DNA of 64,000 nucleotides, taken from assembly GCA_028285545.1 (NCBI GenBank), contig JANQPA010000112.1:184720-248719 (forward strand). The letters run 5' to 3'. Positions 43,995 to 51,376 of this stretch are shown here, in pieces. A program made the position numbers and the translations under genes. Below the pieces are notes generated by a model. That model did no database searches, was not told the origin of the DNA, and was given only the letters and a program-made list of their open reading frames with translations. Numbering within the stretch: position 1 is the stretch's first letter; the number at the start of each line of letters is the position of its first letter. This DNA is from Saprospiraceae bacterium (GTDB lineage Bacteria > Bacteroidota > Bacteroidia > Chitinophagales > Saprospiraceae).

Positions 43995-44210
43995 ATGGCG
44001 GTTGAATATCAAGCAATAGATCCCACATTTAATATATTGGGGCCAAATACTGTCATTGAAACTACGAGAGTAACATCAAGATTGGAAATGGAAGATGGAA
44101 CTTCTTCTCCAGTCATACCTGGAATAGCAACAATTTTATATCAAAAAATTGATGGCATTTGGAAATTGGGTCATGTTCATGCAACTGATTTTCCTCCTGA
44201 AGAACAATAA
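43995..44210 (+). pseudogene. C-terminal fragment of a SnoaL/DUF4440-like protein
   Basis: The 71 codons from the ATG at 43995 encode only the late beta-strands of an NTF2-like fold: TRVTSRLEMEDGTSSPVIPGIATILYQKIDGIWKLGHVHATDFP. Whole members are usually 120-150 residues, so the first half is missing. No start region of such a protein is recognisable upstream, where the lipoprotein gene ends 12 bp before. It is either a decayed remnant or a minimal protein. I favour a remnant. Confidence 0.55.
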
Positions 44211-44295
44211 TTCCTTCAAAAAAATGACTTGAAATATTATTGAGTTCTAAATGACCTTGCATGGATGCCAACTGCAAAGTATTTGTGCAAGGTGA

Positions 44296-44433
44296 TTATA
44301 ATAATTGAATATCTGTTTTTACTTGATCAACTCTTCTTTTCCCCTTCACATGATTTTTTGTCTTTTCAGGTTCGTTCCATCCTGCCTTGTTCAAAACTTG
44401 TACCAACATGAACAGCCCTTGTATTTGAGCCAT
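44296..44433 (-). CDS. Possible small basic protein (45 residues)
   Basis: The minus-strand ATG at 44433 opens 45 codons (MAQIQGLFMLVQVLNKAGWN, then a Lys-rich tail ending DIQLL) and a TAA at 44296. An AAGAAGGG stretch is 2 bp before the ATG, and TATATTAG with a TTG about 17 bp further upstream resembles a promoter. No family is recognised. It occupies an otherwise empty 271-bp spacer. The good start context and the short length pull in opposite directions. Confidence 0.3.
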   Translation of the reverse strand: MAQIQGLFMLVQVLNKAGWNEPEKTKNHVKGKRRVDQVKTDIQLL

Positions 44434-44481
44434 GCCCTTCTTTAGGCTAATATAAAGACAGTATCACCCAACTGTCTAATT

Positions 44482-45396
44482 ATGAACATCTTAACATTAT
44501 GTCGCCACTGCTGTGGCCTGGTCATCTTTTGCCTATTATGTAAACCTTCTATCTCCCGATCCTTTATCCAAGTTCCATTCAAACTGGTTCATCGCCTAAT
44601 CGCCATTGAGGCAATAGTGAATAATAAAAAAGGTACTTTTATTTTAGATACCGGTGCCCAGCGCATGCTGCTCAATCAAAAATATTTTAACACTAAATCG
44701 CTTCCAAGTCGGGGAAATTGGGCCGGCATTAATGGTACCGTCCAATCCGTTCCCTATCAGATTATCGATTCTTTTCATTTACAGTCTTTGACTATTACAG
44801 ATCTGGAAGCCAATTTTTTGGATCTTTCTCATATTGAAAAAAAGAGAGGTATTCGGCTTCTTGGGATTATTGGCTATGAAGCATTAAAAAACTTTGAAGT
44901 GTTTATAGATTATCCAGCTCGTAAAATCCAACTAAATCCTGTTGATAAAAAAGGTTTTACTAAGTTGACCCCAGTATTCTATGAAGAAATTCAGGACAGC
45001 CTGGATTTTAAATTATTACACCATTTAATTGTGCTAAAAACGGAGGTGGGAGGAGTTAAAATGCGGATGGCCCTGGATACAGGCTCTGAACTTAATTTGC
45101 TGGATCGGCTGGTTAAAAAGAAAGTACTGGAGCATTTCGAAGCTCGAAATACCATCAATGTATCAGGAAGCAGTTCCAAAGTAGTAGAAGCGGTAGTTGG
45201 TATGCTCCACCATTTTAAATTAAATGGACAAGAGTTCCCACCCATGCGTACCCTTTTAAACAACTTGGATCATATGAGAAAAAGTCTGGGCATCTGGCTG
45301 GATGGTCTGCTGGGACATGAATTTCTTCGCAATCGACGTATTCTTATCAATTATCAGCAACGGAGGTTGTATATTTTTAAGGATAAAGCTTTTTAA
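44482..45396 (+). CDS. Exported retropepsin-like aspartic protease with two DTG motifs
   Basis: A 304-residue protein. The N-terminus has a hydrophobic signal-like stretch (CGLVIFCLLCKPSISRS). Two half-sites occur in one chain: GTFILDTGAQRMLL (Asp near 57) and MRMALDTGSELNLL (Asp near 196), each followed by a hydrophobic-Gly strand (LLGIIGYEAL, LDGLLGHEFL). This duplicated layout could form an active site without dimerisation, as in pepsins, although the sequence style is that of the bacterial clan AA retropepsin family. It probably acts in the periplasm. No partner gene is obvious. Confidence 0.82.
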   Translation: MNILTLCRHCCGLVIFCLLCKPSISRSFIQVPFKLVHRLIAIEAIVNNKKGTFILDTGAQRMLLNQKYFNTKSLPSRGNWAGINGTVQSVPYQIIDSFHLQSLTITDLEANFLDLSHIEKKRGIRLLGIIGYEALKNFEVFIDYPARKIQLNPVDKKGFTKLTPVFYEEIQDSLDFKLLHHLIVLKTEVGGVKMRMALDTGSELNLLDRLVKKKVLEHFEARNTINVSGSSSKVVEAVVGMLHHFKLNGQEFPPMRTLLNNLDHMRKSLGIWLDGLLGHEFLRNRRILINYQQRRLYIFKDKAF

Positions 45397-45444
45397 GGTC
45401 ATTGCTTAATGTTCTTTTATAAAATACCACTATATTCAATCCTT

Positions 45445-45498
45445 GTCTTTTACAATAGACAATTTCACCCAATATCTGTCTTCCAGAATAGACAATTT
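45445..45498. repeat. Two spaced direct repeats upstream of the amidohydrolase
   Basis: GTCTT..A.AATAGACAATTT occurs at 45445-45465 and 45478-45498, with starts 33 bp apart (about three helical turns). Each copy also contains the partly self-complementary GTCT/AGAC. It lies 70-120 bp before the ATG at 45568 and could bind a regulator. Confidence 0.5.
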
Positions 45499-45567
45499 GA
45501 TGGGTAAGCATCTTAATCAGACCTACCTGGAAATTCTTTTTGGAAAAATCACTTTAAATAGAAAAAT

Positions 45568-46515
45568 ATGTCCTTCACGACCATCCTTCAATCCAACAAC
45601 ATTGCCACATCTGAAAATCAAAAATCCACTGGCTTCATAACCGTCCCAGGTACTCCCGTGCAAATGCCTTGTACCTATATCTCTGGGCACCAACCTGGAA
45701 AAAACATTCTGATCACCGGCGGAGTGCATGGTGGTGAATACCCTTGTATTGAAACAGCCATTCGCCTAGCTAAGCAATTAGAGCCTGAAGATGTCAAAGG
45801 TACACTACTCATTATTCATCCTGTAAATATACCCGCCTTTTTAGCCCGACTCCAATATTATGGTCCTTATGATGGCAAAAACCTCAATCGGGTTTTTCCA
45901 GGTAAAGCCCTGGGAACAGTAAGCGAACGCATTGCCTATTCCGTCCATCAACTACAAAAAGAAGCCGATTTTTACATCGATCTTCACGGCGGGGATATCC
46001 ATGAGGCCCTGGTTCCTTTTGTTATCTACTCCAAAGTTGGAGGAGAAGAAGTTGCTGAACAGTCCCGCCTGGCTTCGGCAGCGGTGGGTTTTCCTTATGT
46101 AGTCGGTTCTGTATCTGATAATGGCTCTATTGGGGGAGCAGCAGCGGCTGGTGTACCTGGCTTCCTGGCTGAACTAGGAATGTGTGGCCGTTGGAGCGAA
46201 ACAGAAGTGGAAACCTATTATTCTGCTATTGAAAATGTACTTCGATATTTAGGAAGTGTGGAGGGAAAAGCAATGGAATATCCAGATGTCCGATTTATGG
46301 AAAAAATGACGGTAACCAAGGCCCAACATGATGGTTGCTGGTATCCGACGAAATCTTTAGAAGACTCCATCAAAAAAGGAGAAAAAATTGGTGAGATCAG
46401 AGATTTTTTTGGAAATACACTTAGTGAGTATTTTGCTGAAACAGATGGGCTGTTACTTTATGTTGTAAGCTCATTAGCAATAACTCAAGGTGATCCTCTA
46501 ACGGCAATAGGATAA
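45568..46515 (+). CDS. Succinylglutamate desuccinylase/aspartoacylase family amidohydrolase
   Basis: A 315-residue M14-like zinc enzyme. The zinc ligands are His and Glu in GGVHGGEYPCIE and the later His in FYIDLHGGDIHEAL. NLNRVFPG is the conserved Asn-Arg substrate motif. The C-terminal 80 residues form the usual beta-domain. No signal peptide is visible. The family removes acyl groups from amino acids or cleaves amides. The exact substrate is unknown. It stands alone with its own upstream repeats. Confidence 0.87.
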   Translation: MSFTTILQSNNIATSENQKSTGFITVPGTPVQMPCTYISGHQPGKNILITGGVHGGEYPCIETAIRLAKQLEPEDVKGTLLIIHPVNIPAFLARLQYYGPYDGKNLNRVFPGKALGTVSERIAYSVHQLQKEADFYIDLHGGDIHEALVPFVIYSKVGGEEVAEQSRLASAAVGFPYVVGSVSDNGSIGGAAAAGVPGFLAELGMCGRWSETEVETYYSAIENVLRYLGSVEGKAMEYPDVRFMEKMTVTKAQHDGCWYPTKSLEDSIKKGEKIGEIRDFFGNTLSEYFAETDGLLLYVVSSLAITQGDPLTAIG

Positions 46516-46649
46516 GTATTTTGATCCAAAATAGGGGGCTATCCTACTTTTTTTCATCCTAAAAAGTAACTTCTTCAATTTACAACAGTCTATGAGTATG
46601 ATTAAATTTGTTTTGGTCAAAACAAATTTAGGGATCCGTAATTCTAATT

Positions 46650-47156
46650 ATGTCAGAAATAAATGAAGGATATTTGATCGCATTTGGTGCCTTGGGATGG
46701 TTATTGACACTATATTTTGGTTTCTTTCGCTTCAAACATTATTTATGGGCGAGAAGAAAAGTCCAGTACGATCTTTTTACCAAAATCAATCAGAACAATA
46801 ACAACCTTTTTTTAAAAGTCACTACCCTAACCAGCATTAAGGATAAAAACAAAAAAATATCTGCTAAACGATATGGTGTTTTAATCAAATATGTGGAAAA
46901 TTGTAGTGAAAAAATATTTTTAATCCGTGGCAACCTGGTTTCCAAGGAAATTGCCTTGTTTTGGGTGAATGGCATGATCGATGAATTAAAAATATTAGCT
47001 CAACAAGATGAAGAAACCTTCACCGAGCTTGAAGAAATTACAGAGCGCAAAAACTTTATCAACAATAAATTAGATGCACTTTTTGGTTTTATAAAAATGA
47101 ACAAGGAGGCCTCTATAGGAAATATTGAACAACTTTATACTGAAATCATCAAATAG
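46650..47156 (+). CDS. Single-pass membrane protein with helical cytoplasmic domain, unknown
   Basis: A 168-residue protein with one N-terminal membrane segment (YLIAFGALGWLLTLYFGFF) followed by a basic stop-transfer and a fully helical, charged domain. No family is recognised. Its stop codon touches the palindromic spacer at 47156-47234, which separates it from the PP-loop gene. Confidence 0.6.
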   Translation: MSEINEGYLIAFGALGWLLTLYFGFFRFKHYLWARRKVQYDLFTKINQNNNNLFLKVTTLTSIKDKNKKISAKRYGVLIKYVENCSEKIFLIRGNLVSKEIALFWVNGMIDELKILAQQDEETFTELEEITERKNFINNKLDALFGFIKMNKEASIGNIEQLYTEIIK

Positions 47157-47234
47157 TAGTGAGTACTGGGTATTGCCTGTCTACCGGCAGGTAGAAGTAA
47201 TGAGTAATCAGTCCCAATACCCACTACTCACTAC
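47156..47234. repeat. Quasi-palindromic spacer element
   Basis: Arms GTAGTGAGTACTGGGTATTG (47156-47175) and 47215-47234 are reverse complements at 19 of 20 positions. Inside lie CTACC-GGCA-GGTAG and another TAATGAGTAATCA word. It resembles the element at 4159-4236 in vocabulary and fold. It lies in the 87-bp gap before the PP-loop gene. Confidence 0.65.
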
Positions 47235-47243
47235 CAACAAAAT

Positions 47244-48320
47244 ATGGGTGTTATTTTTTTGAATTCCCATCGAGGGAAAAGTGGATTATTAAATGGCAAA
47301 AAGCTACCTGAACCTTACATATTGGCTTGCAAATTTTTTGATTGCGGGATTATCGATCGAACACAAAGTCTTGATACGGGTTTCGAGCAAAAAGTCTTGG
47401 ATGAAATACCAGATCATAGGGATAACGCTGGTTTGTCTTTTGCCGAAATTTGTGATACTGTAGCCAAAAACATCGTTAAGGAAGCTAAAGAAATGAATAC
47501 TAAAATCCAGGTCCTATGGTCTGGTGGTATCGATTCAACCCTTGCATTAATTGCATTATCAAAGGAATTGGGAGATGAAGCCCCATCTTTCCTGGACATT
47601 ACCCTGTCTATGGATTCTATAAACGAATATCCTTTGTTTTTTCGAGAGTTTATTTTAAAAAAATTGCCCTTCAAATTAATTCAGCCTCCAATCGCCAATC
47701 ATTTTTCTGAAAAGAGTTTGATTATTACTGGTGAGCATGGAGATCAATTATTTGGGAGCGATAAATTACTGCCGCTTATTGTTAACCGTTTGGCCTATGA
47801 AGATTATCGTTCCATTCTGCCTCTTTACCTGATGAACAAGTTTGGAAAGAGCCACAAAGTGGATACTCTGATGAATTATCTGCATCCCTTAATTGAATCT
47901 TGTCCCAAACCCATTATTTCAACCTTCGATCTCTTCTGGTGGCTGAATTTTACCATAAAATGGCAGCAAGTTACTTTGCGGATGCCCGTATTTAGTTTTC
48001 AGGAAAATGTAGCTTCTCTACATGCCCGATTCAGGCATTTTTTTAGAGATACACGATTCCAGATTTGGTCTTTGAATAATCATGAAAATCGCGCTGCTGA
48101 AAACCTTGAAGCCTACAAACTACCCGCCAAGCAATACATATACCAGTATACTCAGGATGCTGAATTTTTAAAGCAAAAATCCAAAGAACCTTCTTTAAAA
48201 CATATCCTTATTGATCGAAAAAATCAGGGCGACACCCGATACCGGGTTATGGTTAAGGAAGATTTCAAACCGATTGTTGAAGTTTTTCACAAACAATTTA
48301 AAAACAAAAAAATAGTATGA
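47244..48320 (+). CDS. PP-loop ATP pyrophosphatase, asparagine-synthase-like
   Basis: A 358-residue protein. The signature VLWSGGIDSTLALIAL (near 90-105) is the PP-loop that adenylates a carboxyl, carbonyl or similar group. LIITGEHGDQLFG matches the second asparagine-synthase motif. The N-terminal 85 residues are not the usual glutaminase domain (no Cys at position 2), so any amine would have to come from another source. The 4-bp ATGA overlap with the cupin gene implies a common pathway. It could be an amide ligase of a small-molecule pathway. The substrate is unknown. Confidence 0.75.
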   Translation: MGVIFLNSHRGKSGLLNGKKLPEPYILACKFFDCGIIDRTQSLDTGFEQKVLDEIPDHRDNAGLSFAEICDTVAKNIVKEAKEMNTKIQVLWSGGIDSTLALIALSKELGDEAPSFLDITLSMDSINEYPLFFREFILKKLPFKLIQPPIANHFSEKSLIITGEHGDQLFGSDKLLPLIVNRLAYEDYRSILPLYLMNKFGKSHKVDTLMNYLHPLIESCPKPIISTFDLFWWLNFTIKWQQVTLRMPVFSFQENVASLHARFRHFFRDTRFQIWSLNNHENRAAENLEAYKLPAKQYIYQYTQDAEFLKQKSKEPSLKHILIDRKNQGDTRYRVMVKEDFKPIVEVFHKQFKNKKIV

Positions 48321-49015
48321 TGAAGGCCTATTCAGAGTTCGAATTCAAAAATGGTTTGCTATATGATTATTCGGATAACCAATATCCCACCAGATTACAT
48401 GCCTGGGTTGGAAATCAAACTTTCAGTACCGATAATTCCACCTTTTTCGGCTATGTATTTGAAGGAAATACGATCATTAAGACTTCTAATAACGAATATA
48501 AATTACTTTCCCGGCAATATTTCTGCAGCAATGAGCCCATCACTCTTGAGGGTGGAAGAGGAATCGTAATGGAACGTATCGGTTATAGAGGCATGAACTC
48601 TATAGGCGGGCCCGTAGAATCCTGGGGCAGACTAAAATATATCGATGGTTGTACAGATTCCCTTTTGATTGCACCTGTAAAAATGGGCGACCCCTGCTTA
48701 AATGCCTTATTTTTTCCAGAAAACATTGACCAAACAGCACATACACATCCTTCCATGCGTGTGGGAATGGTAATTGAGGGCAAAGGCACCTGTGTCACTC
48801 CGGAAAAAGAATATGACCTTGAACCTGGTAAAATTTTTATCATCCATGAAGATGGGAATCATAAGTTCAAAACCAGTAACAATTCCCGGCTAACGGTTAT
48901 TGCTTACCATCCTGATTCTGATTTTGGACCAGTTGATGAAAATCATCCAATGATTAACCGTACCATGGTAGAAGGAGTTTCGGCTGCCGAGATAAAAGAG
49001 ATTCAAACAAGGTAG
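48317..49015 (+). CDS. Two-domain cupin protein coupled to the PP-loop gene
   Basis: A 232-residue protein with a degenerate N-terminal cupin (residues 35-110) and a better C-terminal one. The latter has HTHPSMRVGMVIEGKGTCVTPEKEYDLEPG and FIIHEDGNHKFKT, giving the expected His/Glu metal ligands. It has no signal peptide. It overlaps the PP-loop gene by ATGA. Cupins of this size can be dioxygenases, isomerases or ligand sensors. Coupling suggests it acts on, or is regulated by, the product of the PP-loop enzyme. Confidence 0.8.
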   Translation: MMKAYSEFEFKNGLLYDYSDNQYPTRLHAWVGNQTFSTDNSTFFGYVFEGNTIIKTSNNEYKLLSRQYFCSNEPITLEGGRGIVMERIGYRGMNSIGGPVESWGRLKYIDGCTDSLLIAPVKMGDPCLNALFFPENIDQTAHTHPSMRVGMVIEGKGTCVTPEKEYDLEPGKIFIIHEDGNHKFKTSNNSRLTVIAYHPDSDFGPVDENHPMINRTMVEGVSAAEIKEIQTR

Positions 49016-49143
49016 GAGTCAATATTTATCTCGATCTGTTTCTACTTATTTTTATTTATTCATTGAACATTCGGCTTCATTTTTCGTTAATTCAGAAGTT
49101 TTTGAAGGGAGTAAAAATCAATCTTTTTACAAATTTTTCTATT

Positions 49144-49932
49144 ATGAATAAATGGCTGAAATGGATGGGGATTATTTTATTTGTATTGATTGGTGGACCG
49201 ATTTTGGCTTTATTCTTAATGCATAGGCCTTTACCAGAGGCTAGCCCCTCTCCTGAAGCAGATCTACTGGCTGAAAAAATGCTGAAGGCCATTGATAAAC
49301 CTGCCTGGGATACTACCCAATGGATACAATGGTCCTATTCCAATCGAGGTATCATAACCTGGGATCGTCATCGACATCTGGTTAAAATAGAGTGGAAAAA
49401 TGGTAAAAGTGCCTTGGTCAATCCTGATAACCGAAAAGGCTTGGCCTTCTTAAATGGCCAACCATTAGAAGGAGATAATGCAGATGCCTTGGTTCAAAAA
49501 GCAACTTCTGATTTTTTCAATGATTCATTTTGGCTGCTGGCACCTAACAAAGTATTCGACCCCGGAACTCTTAGAAGTATTGTTCCAATCAAAAACTCTG
49601 ATGACCAAGGTCTCCTCGTTAGCTATTCTACTGGAGGAGTCACCCCTGGCGATTCCTACCTTTGGAGACTTGATAAAAATGGTCTTCCCAAAAGTTATCG
49701 TATGTGGGTCGGTGTACTTCCCATTGGTGGTTTAAAAGCTACCTGGGAAGACTGGAAAACGCTACCCTCCGGAGCCAAATATGCCGCCTCACATATCATT
49801 TTAGGATTTTATGATGGAACGGTTTCAAATGTTAAAAGTGGGAGCAGCTGGATTGAACTAGGATTTTCCCAAGATCCCTTTCAAGATTTAATGGTAGCGA
49901 AAAATGGACTTGTAGGCCACAATCATCATTGA
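49144..49932 (+). CDS. Membrane-anchored protein, unknown Bacteroidota family
   Basis: The protein has 262 residues from the ATG at 49144 (KWLKWMGIILFVLIGGPILALFLM, a signal-anchor). The longer frame from 49063 adds a leader without family character. The extracytoplasmic part is rich in Trp and Gly (WIQWSYSNRGIITWDRHRHLVKIEWKNGK, NDSFWLLAPNKVFDPG, SYRMWVGVLPIGGLKATWEDW). I recall similar uncharacterised proteins in this phylum but know no function. It could be a lipid- or hydrophobe-binding fold. Confidence 0.6.
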   Translation: MNKWLKWMGIILFVLIGGPILALFLMHRPLPEASPSPEADLLAEKMLKAIDKPAWDTTQWIQWSYSNRGIITWDRHRHLVKIEWKNGKSALVNPDNRKGLAFLNGQPLEGDNADALVQKATSDFFNDSFWLLAPNKVFDPGTLRSIVPIKNSDDQGLLVSYSTGGVTPGDSYLWRLDKNGLPKSYRMWVGVLPIGGLKATWEDWKTLPSGAKYAASHIILGFYDGTVSNVKSGSSWIELGFSQDPFQDLMVAKNGLVGHNHH

Positions 49933-50148
49933 AAGGAATAAAAATTATCAGGCTAGGAAGGATTTGCGGCCCAGGCATCAAGACTTCTAAAAGATAGAAT
50001 AAAGTTTTTATTCCCACTTCCACCTTCCCTACCTTCTCCACAAAAATTAGGATTTTTTCATCCTCCCCCTTTTTGAGGAGGTTTACCATGTCATTTGAAG
50101 GCATCTTTGTAGTATAATTATTTGAAGAACCATACAAAGATTAAAGTG

Positions 50149-50913
50149 ATGAAAACACCGAGCTTCCTTATAATTGTCAGTTTTATTACGATACTTTTTT
50201 CAGCCTGCAATAATTCTCAGGAGTTTCAAAATCCAGAAAGAGTGATCCAAACTACTAATGGATTTCAGCTAAAAGAAAAACATTTGTATGCCTATTTAGA
50301 TAAAAATGCTGGTAGTTTCGGCATTTCCAGTATTCTTGATGACCCCAAAGCCATGGAAGAATTAAAAGCTCAGTTGCTTCAGGATTTTGCTTCCATGCCT
50401 GAAACTTTTATTCTGGAGTTGAATGATCATTATGAGCGCTTGAACAGCTTTAATACAGCAGGTATTGAGACGGGTCCTTCAATCCAGACACAAAATCAAT
50501 CCAAACAAAATACTCAAAACAATGCCGTTCTAACCAGTAATAATTCAGACTTAGCACAATGGCAAAAGTTCCTTAAAGGAAGTGTTTTGGTATTCCATAC
50601 CAGTCAGCATTATGAAGGAATGTATGTTCAATCTACTCAATACATCCATTTATGTCCATCTGGTACCCTACAAATATATGAAAGCAGCGCAGGTGGGGGT
50701 TCAGCAGGAGGAATGAGTATCAATAGCTCAGATCAACTTAGGCTTTCGACGGTAGGCAATTGGGATGTTGTGACTCAGGGAGGACAGGTATTTTTTAGAA
50801 TGACTCATAATGGAGAAATAGTAGGCACCATCATTAAAATAGTAAATAATCAAGTGTATTTACAAGGTGTTGGCGCACTCAAATATTTTCCTGGTGCTGC
50901 TAAATGTTCATAA
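50149..50913 (+). CDS. Lipoprotein of unknown function
   Basis: The protein has 254 residues from the ATG at 50149, with lipoprotein signal FLIIVSFITILFSACNN (Cys about 20). A helical middle part leads to a beta-rich C-terminal domain (VLVFHTSQHYEGMYVQSTQYIHLCPSGTLQIYE, VYLQGVGALKYFPGAAKC). That domain has two Cys that could pair. It is probably located at the outer membrane. No family is recognised. Confidence 0.65.
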   Translation: MKTPSFLIIVSFITILFSACNNSQEFQNPERVIQTTNGFQLKEKHLYAYLDKNAGSFGISSILDDPKAMEELKAQLLQDFASMPETFILELNDHYERLNSFNTAGIETGPSIQTQNQSKQNTQNNAVLTSNNSDLAQWQKFLKGSVLVFHTSQHYEGMYVQSTQYIHLCPSGTLQIYESSAGGGSAGGMSINSSDQLRLSTVGNWDVVTQGGQVFFRMTHNGEIVGTIIKIVNNQVYLQGVGALKYFPGAAKCS

Positions 50914-51370
50914 TTAAACCCTAAACAAGTTGTAAAACATAGAATAGATTGCTAACAAATTCATGAAGTGGAGAGTAGCTACTGGCTGCTCTCCATATTT
51001 TGTTTTATTGACCTTTTCTTAGAAAAAATGTAGATAATCTCATCGATATGTCGCCATTCTAATTTGAACTGTCATTTTTTTTGAGTTTCTTTGTAAAGAA
51101 CAACGGCTTATCTACAATTGCAAGACAACCAGAGCCATAGACATTTTTTTGGCTTTGAAAAAACTTAAGCTTCCTACGCTATTTCTTTATTTTAACCGAT
51201 TAAGCAATAATTTTCGTGGGGCTGATCCAAAACTTTGGTATGGTTTTGGCAGCTTAGGTTATTAAGGCGAAAAATTTGGAACAAGACGACAATTTATACG
51301 TTTCAAATTATTAGCCCAAACAGGTTTGGAATATGGAATTTCTGTTCCAGCCGACTCTGATTTAAGTTAA
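50914..51370. other. Spacer holding a decayed reading frame
   Basis: The first 150 bp have no features beyond A/T-rich sequence. From 51071 to 51370 one plus-strand frame runs 99 codons with a single internal stop; see the pseudogene entry. Confidence 0.4.
51071..51370 (+). pseudogene. Possible remnant of an unidentified gene
   Basis: One frame encodes ...LFLYFNRLSNNFRGADPKLWYGFGSLGY, then TAA at 51263-51265, then GEKFGTRRQFIRFKLLAQTG ... SDLS and a stop at 51368. There is no ATG at the start. The composition on both sides of the stop looks protein-like (aromatic, charged, few rare residues). The family is not recognised. It ends 6 bp before the protease gene. It could also be a chance open frame. 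Confidence 0.3.
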
Positions 51371-51376
51371 TAACAC

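Noticed and set aside
45443..45640. 65-codon plus-strand frame before the amidohydrolase gene
   Set aside because: It overlaps the start of the well-supported amidohydrolase in another frame and spans the direct repeats.
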